Below, in pieces: positions 44,301 to 48,604 of a stretch of 64,000 nucleotides of DNA. The notes below the pieces were generated by a model that saw only the letters and a program-made list of their open reading frames with translations, did no database searches and was not told where the DNA came from. The stretch comes from Schlesneria sp. (GTDB lineage: Bacteria > Planctomycetota > Planctomycetia > Planctomycetales > Planctomycetaceae), in the NCBI GenBank assembly GCA_028291515.1, contig JAQGHU010000001.1, positions 62,001-126,000 of the forward strand. The letters run 5' to 3'. The translations under genes were made by a program, and so were the position numbers. Position 1 is the stretch's first letter, and the number at the start of each line of letters is the position of its first letter.

Positions 44301-47264
44301 CAAAGTCACCATCGTCACATCGGTGATCGATCCCCCGCCGACATTTCCTAACATTGCGATATCGGACAGAGTGAGCAGGCCGGTATTGCTGATCTCGATA
44401 CCGTATCCAGCGTTGTTTTGGATGCCGGCCAGGTCGATTTCGACGCTGGTCGTCACACCGTCTAGTTGGATGCCGACGCCGCCATTGTTGGAATATGTGC
44501 CGCCATCAACGAGGACGGTGTCAGCAGCCACTGGCACCGCGATGGCGGTGTTCACCAAGACTGACAGCCCGCCCCCGGAATTTCCGGTCACTGTCACATC
44601 GGTCAGAGTGACCGCGCCTGAAACCCCATCAATGCTGATCCCGACACCATTCGTATTGTCGCTGAACGTGCCGACGGAAATGGTCACGCTGTCTGCCTCG
44701 GACACTAACAGCCCGCCAAAGTCATTGTTCGTAGCGGTGACATTGTCGATTTCGACCGTACCCACGCTGGTCACGATCACTCCGCCCTCTCCATTTCCCG
44801 AAGCTTCGGTGTCCTGAATAGTGGCCGTATCAGCCCCAATGATCGCGATGCCGTAGCCTTCATTGTCGTTTGCCGTCGCACCTGTTATCGAGATCACATC
44901 CGCGGCGAGCAGCAAGCCGTGGGTGGCCAGATTGCGATCGTAATTCCCACCGGACACGATAATCGACGTGCCGCCATCCAGTACCCAGGCTCCGCCAGCC
45001 AGGTTGTCGGAAGCATTCACATTCGTGAGAACAACTTCGCCTGCCGTAAAGACAAAAATGCCGAGTTGTTCGTTGAATGAGTACGAACCGTCATCGACAT
45101 TCACCGAATCCGTGTCGGCAATATCGAGGCCGTATTGCACATTGGACTCGGCTGTCACACTGTTTAGCTCAAGCGTGGCGACATTGTTGATACTGAGTCC
45201 GTCATTTAGATTCGACGAGTACGTACCGTTTGTAACGGTGAGGCTGTCGATCAGAAAGACGTGCAGTCCGTCCTGGCCATTTCCTTGTGCTCCACCGCCA
45301 TCAACGGTCGCGATTAAGGATGTGATTCCAACCTGCACCAGCGAGATTCCATATTCGGTATTCCCGTCTGCTTCCACATCGGTGAGAGTAAGAGTGCCAT
45401 AGACCTCAGTGATGGAAACACCATCGAGAGAGTTTCCCTGTCCTGGCGTTACCGTGCCGGAGGTAACGGAATCGAGCGACAGGTCGCCCAGGATTGTCGC
45501 GATGGTCAGTCCGCTTCCCTGATTCGAATAGGCCTCAACATTGGTCAGTGTTGCCGAACCGGCGAGCGTCAGGTTGAAGCCATCACCCAAGTTGTTGGTG
45601 AGCATTGCACCATTGACGTCAACCAAGCCCGTTACGGATTCGATCCAGATCCCGTTGCCGAAATTGTTCTGGGAGGTGACATCCACGAATTGAACGCTGC
45701 CGATGGACTGGAGATGGAACCCGTCCGCGGTGTTGCCCGTGGCGACGACATTGTTGAACGTCAGCGTTAGCATTCCTGCGACATCAAAGGCACTGATACC
45801 GTTCTGGCTGTTGGAAACAGTCAGATCAGACACGGTGACATCGGTCGCACCGCTCGTGATGGAGATTCCATCGCTGCCAGAACCGGAGATCTCGACTTCA
45901 GCCGCGACACCCGTCAGCCCGTCGAGTGTCAAGCTCTTGTCGACGACGACTGCTTCGGCATAAGTACCGGCATTGATTTCGACAGTTCCACCGGCGGCGA
46001 CGTTGTCAACGGCCGTTTGAATTGAGTTGAACGCTGTCACTCCATAGATTGCGGAATGGCCAGCACCGTCAGCGTCGGTGATCAGCATACCTTCGGAATA
46101 CAGCGACCAGTCAATGTCCTCGACATAAACGATGTCTGGGATCGTGGCTTCAACCAAAACGACGTCATTGCCATCGCCACCGCTGTAGAAGATCTTGTAA
46201 GCGGTGCCGTTGATGTCGATGGATTGGCCCTGAGTGTGGCTGGCGGCCTCTGCAGTCGTGCTCGGGCCGTCGTTCAAGATCAAAGTAACCAGCTGATTTG
46301 CTGGCACCGAAGCCGAACTCCCTGCGAAGACGAGCGTGGCTCCCGTGATGTCGAGATTACCAGTGACGACAATCTGATCGTAATCAACCCCAAGAGTCTG
46401 CGCCGTGCCGTCTACTTCGAAATCGATCGTGCCATCGAATTCGAAATCACCATCGATCGTCAAGATTCCCGGACTGCTGCCAGGCGATACGGTGCCCGTT
46501 CCCGTGAGATTGCCGTGTAACGTGCCGCTACCGGAAAGCGTTTGAGTCGACCCCAGTTCCAGCGTCCCGGAACTCAGGCCCGTAACGGTCAACTCTGCTC
46601 CGCCGACGAGGAAGATATCGCTGGTATCAGTAAGCTGGCCGCTGAGCGAGTTTAGCCCACTGTCCACGAACAGGTCGCCGCCGAGGTGGATATCGCCGCT
46701 GAGCGTTGCCGACGACAGATGCACGGCACCGTCAAATGTCATGCTGCCCTGATCAGTGCTGATCACAGACGCGCCGATATTGATCGTTTCGGCGGACAAG
46801 AAGATCGAATCAGTCCCTGTCAGAGCAATATTGGAGTTCACATCGATCTGGTCGGTCCCGTCGCCACCGTCAATAGTGATATCCCACGTGCCGTCTGCGG
46901 CAGTCAGACCATTAAAGTCGATGACGTTGTCGAAGTTTCCGGTTGCCGTCACGTCAAGCGTGTGGATGTCAGAGGCAAGAACGGATGTCGCTGAATGCGT
47001 TACCGAGTCTTCAATCGTGACAGTATTACCGTTAACGGTCACTTCGTGGGTGGTGGTGTCGACACTGACAGTAACATGGTCGTTGGCATCCGCCGTGACG
47101 GTGAGCGCGCCGGCAGTGGCATCGAAGACGGCGGTGACGTTGAGAACTTGCCGCTCTTCCAGTTTGCGCAGCGTAAGACGCGCCGCATAGTCCAGCGGTG
47201 ACTGTGGCGCTCGGCGGTGTTGGCGCATCTCGAGCCAACTCCAAAGCCAATTGGATATCTGCAT
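23379..47264 (-). CDS. Giant repetitive surface protein, LEPR-XLL-like, about 7,960 residues
   Basis: One uninterrupted frame covers 23.9 kb. I prefer the ATG at 47264 (AGGA 9 bases upstream) over that at 47273 (no spacer). The N-terminus is basic and holds LTLRKLEERQVLNV, like the LEPR-XLL motif at the start of large planctomycete surface proteins; no classical signal peptide follows. Domains in order, roughly: beta-rich Gly/Asp repeats (50-370); a right-handed beta-helix with NG(I/V)S and TGN turns (390-980); Asp/Gly-rich blocks (1000-1350); modules of about 105 residues with SLGVTT, LNQSI, ATVRIS (1720-4720); transitional FhaB-like repeats (4720-5880); eight 89-residue repeats with FGDGTGDDKVGG and SGDQTYHDAVVLAS (5890-6610); and more beta repeats to 7500. 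Near 7530-7600 FTVTIYWGDGTS is PKD-like. The C-terminus has a hydrophobic segment (AAVVMGTAVAGLAGL) before a basic tail. Probably an adhesin or cell-wall layer protein. Cysteines are nearly absent. Confidence 0.9.
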   Translation of the reverse strand: MQISNWLWSWLEMRQHRRAPQSPLDYAARLTLRKLEERQVLNVTAVFDATAGALTVTADANDHVTVSVDTTTHEVTVNGNTVTIEDSVTHSATSVLASDIHTLDVTATGNFDNVIDFNGLTAADGTWDITIDGGDGTDQIDVNSNIALTGTDSIFLSAETINIGASVISTDQGSMTFDGAVHLSSATLSGDIHLGGDLFVDSGLNSLSGQLTDTSDIFLVGGAELTVTGLSSGTLELGSTQTLSGSGTLHGNLTGTGTVSPGSSPGILTIDGDFEFDGTIDFEVDGTAQTLGVDYDQIVVTGNLDITGATLVFAGSSASVPANQLVTLILNDGPSTTAEAASHTQGQSIDINGTAYKIFYSGGDGNDVVLVEATIPDIVYVEDIDWSLYSEGMLITDADGAGHSAIYGVTAFNSIQTAVDNVAAGGTVEINAGTYAEAVVVDKSLTLDGLTGVAAEVEISGSGSDGISITSGATDVTVSDLTVSNSQNGISAFDVAGMLTLTFNNVVATGNTADGFHLQSIGSVQFVDVTSQNNFGNGIWIESVTGLVDVNGAMLTNNLGDGFNLTLAGSATLTNVEAYSNQGSGLTIATILGDLSLDSVTSGTVTPGQGNSLDGVSITEVYGTLTLTDVEADGNTEYGISLVQVGITSLIATVDGGGAQGNGQDGLHVFLIDSLTVTNGTYSSNLNDGLSINNVATLELNSVTAESNVQYGLDIADTDSVNVDDGSYSFNEQLGIFVFTAGEVVLTNVNASDNLAGGAWVLDGGTSIIVSGGNYDRNLATHGLLLAADVISITGATANDNEGYGIAIIGADTATIQDTEASGNGEGGVIVTSVGTVEIDNVTATNNDFGGLLVSEADSVTISVGTFSDNTNGVGISIDGVSGAVTLTDVTVTGNSGGGLSVLVNTAIAVPVAADTVLVDGGTYSNNGGVGIQLDGVTTSVEIDLAGIQNNAGYGIEISNTGLLTLSDIAMLGNVGGGSITDVTMVTLNTTTGADTVDINTATIGGEGHLQQTSNSTAQDILSYTGVDTLNVNTLDGTDTVHVAAHSTTAINLDGGADTDTVSIETPNPTLTVDGSGFTVATTGNALISVQNFENANLSGAVVFSGSTGDDTLTLAASDVDAATYTLVTDGNLIVSGSIASVTSVEFDAGDGDDLFVIENQVGGLFNPVNGIVFDGGTGGEGTLGFNPDGDALQIIGGSATTVEHQVGNANSDGSVLYNGSASITYSDVASILDTVTATNRTFTFLGGTEDITVSDSGTSGETTISSTVGGQITFSNPTTLLSINSGTGDDTITLDGVGSGYVASLNIDGGAGTDVVDFNTNLVLGSLAQTGSIAVQAETINVDNGASLSANGGTSNGTITLTASDEIVLNGTGSLTAGDVALVANRINLDAASTIGGTTVEIHQFTNGRAIDLGSTFDPNGGPLSLSDIELGRITADTLTIGEVNSGSITVSDSIAPAGVTTLHLITGSAVIDANVAGPDLTVTNLAIEAVAGIGDGNALDTIVSHLAFHNTTSGDIAISNTGSLTIDAVAGVMTSSNDVAVGTTTLNAASPITFAVNVTSGGTITATTADNGAANADNITVNTGVTVESTGGDVIFQAGDHIIVNATATVKADVGSITLVSGFGDTDNDGGQQLDGSVQAGTTVTIDLSNAPGSATQAATGAIVAANLELLSANGGGSFNLTSASNNVVTLAGNVDGAVQYRDADGVDVGVVSSSGLTTTDDSVTIMAGGAVGINESISAGAGTVRIAAGGNITEATGATITAASLGVRTTSGSIVLTEANDVATFAANDSVSGQAVKFRDLNAFDVGSVSGTTLFTATTGVATTNGDVTLKAGGALGINESIDAGSGTVRIAAGGSVTEAVGKIITADSLGVTTTSGNVVLTESNQINTLTVNNSGAAGVVKVATSSGVTIGSVAVDADPLLFGATSGITTSNGDFTLAAAGAIQISQAVAAGSGTVRLQTTTGGVGQSATGTIMADNLGVRNASAGNITLDQGNNVTTFAASNTAANASITYKDTNAVIIGSVTADGTLFTATNGISTSTGDVTVSAAGDVTLNQSIAATGATVRISAAGDVTEAAAATITAASLGVRTSAGDVVLTEANDVATFAANDATAGKVVKFRDANGFNVGSVSGTTLFTATTGVATSNGDITLKAGGALGVNESINAGGGTVRIAAGGSVTEAVGKTITASSLGVTTSVGNITLDQNNTVGTFAASDTSAGGAVTLVDTTGVSIGSVAADGSLFALTDGMSTSAGDVTVSAAGAVTLNQSIAATGATVRISAAGDVTEAAAAIITATSLAVRTTTGDVVLTQANDVATFAASNTAAGKVVKFHDANAFNVGAVTSNAYVATTTGVTASGDITFKAGGTLGINESIDAGSATVRITAGGSVTEAAGKTITADSLGVTTTAGNVVLTELNQINTLAVNDSGAAGVVKIATAGGVTIGSVSVDAALFPATSGITTSNGDFTLAAAGAILVNQAVAVGSGTVRLQTTTGGVSQSAAGTITADKLGVRNASTGNITLDQGNNVATIAANNTAANGTITYHDTNAVAIGSVTADGTLFTATNGMATSAGDVTITAAGTVTLDQSIAAAGATVRISAAGSITETAGATITAASLGVRTTTGDILLTEANDVTTFAASNAGATNVVRYQDANAFNVGVVGSNPYVATTTGVTTANGDVTLKAGGALGINESINAGSATVRIAAGGNVVEAAGKTITANVLGVTTSAGNITLDQNNTVGTFAASDTAVGGAITFVDTTGVSIGSVTADGSLFSLTNGINTSAGDVTVSAAGAVTLNQSIAAAGATIRISAAGAVTEAAAATITAASLGVRTTSGNIVLTEANDVTTFAANDTAAGQAVKFRDANAFNVGSVIGTTLFTATAGVATANADVTLKAGGALGINESINAGSGTVRVAAAGSVTEAAGKIITADTLGVTTTAGNVVLTELNQINTLAVNDSGVAGIVKVVTSGGVTIGSVAADADPSLFGATSGITTSNGDFTLASAGAIQINQAVNVGTGTVRLQTSTGGIAQSATGTITADKLGVRNASTGNITLDQNNTVGTFAASDTSAGGVITFIDTTGVSIGSVTADGSLFSLTNGISTSTGDVTVSAGGAVTLNQSIAATGATVRISAAGDVTEAAAATITATALGVRTTTGDIVLTQANDVTTFAASNTAAAKVVKFVDANAFNVGVVTTNAYVATTTGVTTSNGDITLKAGGTLGVNESINAGNGIVRIAAAGSVTEAAGKTITASSLGVTTSVGNITLDQNNTVGTFAASDTSAGGTVTFVDTTGVSIGTVTADGSLFALTNGISTSAGDVTVSAAGTVTLNQSIAATGATVRILAAGDVTEAAAATITATALGVRTTTGDILLTQANDVTTFAASNIAAGKVVKFQDANGFNVGAVGSNAYVVTTTGISTANGDVTLKAGGVLGINESINAGSATVRIAAGGSVTEAAGKTITANSLGVTTSVGNITLDQNNVVGTFAASDTSAGGAVTFVDTTGVSIGSVAADGSLFALTSGISTSVGDVTVSATGAVTLNQSIAAAGATVRISAAGSVTEAAAATITAASLGVRTTSGNIVLTEANDVATFAANDVAAGQAVKFRDANAFNVGAVSGNTFFTATTGVATSNGDVTLKAGSSLGINESINAGSGTVRISAGGSVTEASGKTITANSLGVTTSAGNVVLAESNQINTLAVNDSGAAGVVKVATASGVTIGSVAVDTDPSLFGATSGITTSNGDFTLAAGGLIQINQAVNVGSATVRLNTTTGGVAQAAAGTITADKLGVRNASTGNIILDQNNTVGTFAASNTANSGTVTFVDSMGVIVGSVSADGSLFSVTNGISTSTGDVTVSAAGSVTLNQSIAVSGATVRISAAGDVTEASLVTVTAASLGVRTTTGDIVLTQANDVSTFAASNSAVGKVVKFQDANAVNIGSVSSNTFFSATTGIATANGDVTLKAGGVVGINEAITAGSGTVRIAAGGSVTESAGKTITANSVGITTTVGNITLDQNNTVGTFAASDSSSGGVITFVDTTGVTIGSVTADGSLFALTNGISTSAGDVTVSAAGAVTLNQSIAAAGATVRISAAGDVTEAAAAIVTGTALSVRTTAGDILLTQANDVTTFAASNIAAGKVVKFQDANLFNVGAVGSNAYVAATTGVVTSNGDVTLKAGGAIGINESINAGSAVVRIAAGGSMTEASGKTVTANSLGVTTSTGNITLDQNNTVGTFAASNASVGGSVALVDTTGVSVGSVTADGSLFALTNGISTSTGDVTLSASGAVTLNQSIAAAGATVRISAAGSITEAAAATITAAALGTRTTSGNIVLTEANDVTTFAANDAAAGQAVKFRDANGFNVGSVSGTTLFTATTGVATSNGDVTLKAGTTLGINESINAGTATVRIAAGGSVTEGTGKTITADTLGVTTSAGNVVLAESNQINTLAVNDSGAAGVVRVITAGGVTIGSITADANPSLFGTTSGVTTTNGDFTLNAAGAIQINQAVSAGTGTVRLQTTTGGISQSATGTITADKLGVRNASAGNITLDQNNNVATFAASNTAANASITYNDADAITVGSVIADGTLFTATNGIATNVGNVNLTSGGLLTIGDGTGQDLTAAGATVTLTTSAGGITEAAGSIISANNLLLLGTGNDSLTQANLVSTLAANVDGSITYVDADALTIGSVGAANGITTTNDNVSVKTSTGDLTLAQAITAGTGTVTLEATTGSLVDGNDGSTMITAGDLSLSAKTNIGDITNWSTGTGNAIDATISGSLTKAAITDANGEIFIKFTGNATIGTGALSLAPGAAASAMIVATGNLDARNINTATALSAGDQLALEANGILTLPDAGLNVGDTGNLRLHGTSDVVDASGRTLGELRAANLDFASGSTGGNTVLNTRVATVNAAITGASASGKSLTINEFDGLALTSVVTTDGAIIVNASQGVAGDITVLNVNAGTTRVTLNTTANGGGQIIDGDAVDNPTTANITAAEIDLRAATGVANGNKLEVATNSLAATTVSGEINVRDVSGTLTIANLASGTNGVSITGGTAGNKIDISTVGALTVNANVTNAGTGNRSILLSSDGSAGTNDLSINANVTTTGGNSAITLLAGDTASFTATSTVSAAGTGSVQVFAGTAYNNGAGNSVGTLTGNISMSDGSVIQSDDGNITLSAPNDVAVSIVNANANGDGIRGNIVITADADLSGVGAISESLTGEAANLTGSSATLMAATGIGASNDIDTNLDSVSAINSTSGAIAIQETAASGALVLTTATNVGASISVATIDGQLTSAGVVTTTGGGAITLFAGDSAANNGGNLVLQGAITAQSGQVTLTSERNDVTFTAGADVATTTGTIQVNAGTTTGGKIVMTDDNVNVTILNAGSGLIDLNAGGDVTLGKLVTSSSSNVAVQIHSTSGAVIDADTNAAVDIDAANGRLVIVAATGIGSSNAIEASLASIDITNTTSGNVALVETDALSIQRINQQGAGTVNVTTNGALTVATGGSGISATAGKVTLLATGVSGSVDVDAAISTTSGDVDITADGLLTVNQPISTGLGSGGAVHVTNAMVNATLTAGQGDITLNGGGQDVIITADQSKAVTITYSATRDIIIRATVTTTGSTSDIILTADSDGNGVGGVWIDESAATNAKIDAGRDVILKGSDVFATAGSNDSIRIDSDGAVNQIIAGRNINLTANTAAPAGADIVIDGVESATAGSITVDSKDAILISANQNAGTDLLYQDAVQLTADITLTAAQNVTFTQTLDGAHNLQITAGGITAFEGAIGATNALTSLTTDAPGTTDLNGGVINVTTLDLQDDVILTANTTINATTVAFEKTINADVAANDRTLLVNATTTTFNGAIGTTNVLASLTTDAAGTTHLNAGTIDAKVVDFQDAVILESTTIVNATTVSFDSTVDAATAGLQGLTVNASGTTTFGDGVGDDKVGGAKSLAFLTTDAIGSTILKSTSVTTSGDQTYHDAVVLASNSVTANTTLTGVNVSFDSTLDGTLAGTQGLTVNASGVTTFGDGTGDDKVGGATTLAFLTTDAAGSTVLKSTSVSTSGDQTYHDIVVLASNNITANTTLNGVNVSFDNTVDGTTAGTQGLTVNASGTTTFGDGTGDDKVGGATSLAFLTTDAPGSTLLKTTSITTSGNQSYHDAVVLASNSVTANSILIGVNVSFDSTLDGTVAATQGLTINASGQTTFGDGVNDDKVGGATSLAFLTTDAAGSTVLKSTSVTTSGDQTYHDAVVLASNSVTANTTLNGVNISFDSTVDGTAAGVQGLTVNASGTTTFGDGSGDDKVGGATSLAFLTTDAAGSTLLKSTSVTTSGDQTYHDAVVLASNSVTVNTMLNGVNVSFDSTVDGTTSGTQGLTINASGVTTFGDGTGDDKVGTTSLAFLTTDAAGSTVLKSTSVTTSGDQTYHDAVVLASNSVTANTTLTGVNVSFDSTLDGTTAGTQGLTINASAVTTFGDGTGDDKVGGVTSLAFLTTDAAGSTALKSTSVTTSGDQTYHDAVVLASNSVTANTTLNGANISFDSTLDGTAAGTQGLTVNASGTTTFGDGTSDDKVGGTTSLAFLTTDAAGSTILKTTSVTTSGNQTYHDAVVLVSNNVTAKTTLTGVDVTFDSTLNGTTAGTQGLTVNATGDVLFTGAVGGLVQLGDTLIVNAHNVTETSGLNATSLVQQAGTGTTTLNGNVATTNSTGVQLTTAAITVNAPITTTGSGVVTFTNAGLLTINGNISADGAITQNGAGLITITEPRTLSTTGDIVSFATNVTLNGSGSLLMIDTTTGGNSAGANVSFLGTVHGATSGVNAESLTINAGTGGAIRFAGQVDSLHTLTITNSDTTTFQSTLQADTVLITDTTDTVAFQGNTNLATLTTTNQPYNITFGKVGGPVVTDVITNPVNFLSTGLVTIGLNAGDNVTFTSGVTHTVSATNITGTLTSITGAVQFGTTSLDGTIRTQAQQVTLQATTLTGTSLINTTFGNAIGADITFGSTLNATAVGVQDLTLNSGTSGNILLTGAAGGGTRLGDLTITNAHNLTEQAGITATSLVQSTGNGTTTLNGAVNTNSSVGVALTTNAITINNNIATTGTGGVTLTNAGLLTLNGNIASDGAVTQNGAGAVSVTLPIAGTRSITTTGDAVSFLRATTLNGSAGTLSINTTTGGNAAGGNVTFSSTIGATNAAPNAENLQVTAGTLGDVLLGGSVGGITRLGNVVIASAHNVTENGGIRSATLTQSTGTGLTTLNGAVDTNASAGVQLTTGAITVNNIVSATNQIAMTALNTNGNINLNSTLLTTQPAGTVSLTATHGGIVNGAAANVANVITGSLVMQTTQGIGSVGNSLLTQVATIAAHNTGSGNIRVDNIGGQLLTIGTIGGVSGIVNDGVAIGNIVVTNTGSIEVSSFSSPTNGPVTNSTGGSITLMTKGGAFDITVNSPITASGGSGNITLSSGHNVVVNNTGVTNDISAAGNGTVYLTAAASVVLGSQNPNTTPDATQHTVPNDVVIQSGTGSITNTLPLVYNIQAPQLGADGILTVSGDFGRPGEHNFTVTIYWGDGTSSTQVFANSGHFSFSHTYTHNPNQGDQSAPILINVQVAHDPHVVLTAPNVNTATQSVPDAAVPSPPPVPTPNINADLSSAIYNSQDPNYASLHGANTKIVLATGNASNPGTVVFQDISILATAVPVPGEGLSTFPFDVTPPVAYLHFPEQTATIDVLGLAPLQLAQQDTLRLEMISADEGIAADRQVILEIIRADGSIERIRLDENVLDDLMKTVSDLPDGRYRFLLLEPGESRLRTLLDLFEVRQGKIVDENDTGDRPPSSGTRPVKPTTGEAPADAEEAIRNAHAPMAATLGRPLHPESEVQIDSQVISETSLMNGWKSMSARRAWKQAERLTEEVFEQSQHQNSAAAGEANPLESAAADDGQSTHASAGAAVVMGTAVAGLAGLRTGNRIIEEATARFGRAARLFRKLGSKPK
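27440..29620 (-). repeat. Eight tandem 267-bp (89-residue) repeats in the giant gene
   Basis: Equivalent positions recur at 27517, 27784, 28051, 28315, 28582, 28849, 29116 and 29383. Spacing is 267 bases except one of 264, where a unit reads KVGTTS instead of KVGG-TS. Each unit encodes LAFLTTDAAGSTVLK, SVTTSGDQTYHDAVVLAS, SFDSTLDGT and GLTVNASGTTTFGDG. DNA identity between units is high even at silent sites, indicating recent expansion or conversion. Confidence 0.85.
33100..42100 (-). repeat. Higher-order repeat array of ~105-residue modules in the giant gene
   Basis: Three module types alternate: A (EANDVATFAAND, VKFRDANAFNVG), B (LDQNNTVGTFAASD, LNQSIAAAGATVRIS) and C (ESNQINTLAVNDSGAAG). 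The LNQSI codons recur at 41094, 40461, 39507, 38874, 37911, 37278, 36645, 35682, 35049 and 34416. The steps, in gene direction, are 633, 954, 633, 963, 633, 633, 963, 633 and 633 bases. 633 is A+B and 963 is A+C+B, so modules are arranged in larger units; the 2,229-base block (633+633+963) is present twice in succession. Confidence 0.82.
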
Positions 47265-47337
47265 GGGGCCCATTCCTGCTTCACTTGTCAGGGCGTCCCC
47301 TGACCTAAAAGCGACTTCACATCAACCGCGATCTTTG

Positions 47338-47369
47338 AAGTTGCGCATTATTTAATGCTTGCGCAACTT
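47338..47369. promoter_or_regulatory. Perfect inverted repeat upstream of the giant gene
   Basis: AAGTTGCGCA and TGCGCAACTT are perfect 10-base arms around a 12-base AT-rich spacer, 74 bases upstream of the giant gene's start. An inner symmetric element (GCATTA-TT-TAATGC) overlaps the arms. No T-tract follows on either side, so an operator is more likely than a terminator. The regulator is unknown. Confidence 0.5.
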
Positions 47370-47883
47370 AGATGGTGAAATCCTAGCCCTCTTGGGAGAA
47401 GGAAACACCAGATTCTTCAGCAAACTTTGCCAAAACGCCCGCTTCTTACTCATCTAATACGCGACACCGCGGCAATTTCGTTCGCCGCATTCTCTACTTT
47501 CTCGAATCCGCACGATCTTTTTAATGACATAGCGACTGGCTGACCCGATCCAGGAATCGGCATATCCTGTTAATTGCCAGGATGTTGCTTCTAATTGCCG
47601 CCAACATTATTCACTCACCAAGTCGCACACAAAGCTAGCCCCTAGCAGTGGGCGTGCCACGGAGCGCTCACGGAGATTCGAACTCAAAGCCAGTTCGTCA
47701 CGCTCTGTCATCGAGTGGAGAGGCTAAGGCGCTTGACGACAGGCGGTTTCTGGCGAACTTTAGGGGTCGTGCGGCTTGAAGCGAATCTGAGCGAAACTTT
47801 GATTACTCTGATAATGCCTGCCCGAAAGACCTGAATGGCGAAGTCTGTACGCGGAGCGCATTCAAAGCGGCCGGGAGATAGGA
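47370..47883. other. Divergent intergenic region between giant gene and exported-protein gene
   Basis: About 510 bases, more AT-rich than the genes around it, hold the promoters of the giant gene (minus) and of the 47884 gene (plus). I see no RNA gene or mobile element. A 60-codon minus frame at 47708-47890 has no ribosome binding site or protein-like sequence. Confidence 0.45.
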
Positions 47884-48594
47884 ATGTCACTTTCCATTGT
47901 TGGCAACGTTTCGGTGGCGGGCCGAGGCACGGCCATTATGGCTGCATCGATCTTGCTGTTTGCTGGAATCGCGTCTGCACAACCAGTCGTGAACGTGGCG
48001 GCGGTCCCGCCAGCGCCTGCGGGTGAGGAAACGCCAATCATCCCCCACAATCCTCGTGCGACCGAGAATTGGCAGGACAAACCTCTGGGGCAACTGAAAG
48101 CTTCGATCTCGCTCAATCTTCCCGAATCCGAAAAGCTCAGCCCCCTGGAAGTGGCTCGACTGAATCAGGCCAACCAGTTCTTGACGAGCCACGGATCGTT
48201 TTTCTCACCGCTGGGGGATAGTCGTCCTTGGCTGCTGTCGACCTATGAATGGGAAGCACCGGCCACTCGGCACCTGCCGTTGTTGTTCGAAGAGCCCAAC
48301 TTGGAACGACAGGGTTACACCTATGGGTTCAGAACCTACTGGTGTGGCGAGGAAGGGGTGATTCATGTTCCCGAGTGCCTGCAACCCCTAGTGTCGGCGG
48401 CTCACTTCTTCGGCCGAGTCCCTTTGATTCCGTACAACTGTGGTGTCGACGATCCGTGCGAGCCAGTCTATACGCTGGGCGTGGATCGACCGGGGACACC
48501 GGCGTTCTATCGTCGGCATTACCTTCCGCTGAGCCTGAAAGGGGCCATTTATCAGGCCGGGGCGACAGTCGGAATGCTGTACATCTTTCCCTGA
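47884..48594 (+). CDS. Exported planctomycete-type protein of unknown function
   Basis: The 236-residue product starts at an ATG with GGAG 6 bases upstream and has a signal peptide (GTAIMAASILLFAGIASA). The second half shows an ordered set of motifs: LPLLFEEPNLERQGYTYG, CLQPLVSAAHFFGRVPLIPY, VYTLGVDRPGTPAF and LPLSLKGAIYQAGATVGMLY. From memory, exported planctomycete proteins with PLYFEE-(N)LERYG and HFFG-(V)P-LPY motifs form a recurrent family of unknown role; this assignment has not been searched. Its stop is 10 bases from the end of the convergent M50/HlyD gene. Confidence 0.75.
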   Translation: MSLSIVGNVSVAGRGTAIMAASILLFAGIASAQPVVNVAAVPPAPAGEETPIIPHNPRATENWQDKPLGQLKASISLNLPESEKLSPLEVARLNQANQFLTSHGSFFSPLGDSRPWLLSTYEWEAPATRHLPLLFEEPNLERQGYTYGFRTYWCGEEGVIHVPECLQPLVSAAHFFGRVPLIPYNCGVDDPCEPVYTLGVDRPGTPAFYRRHYLPLSLKGAIYQAGATVGMLYIFP

Positions 48595-48604
48595 GACTTG
48601 CCGC

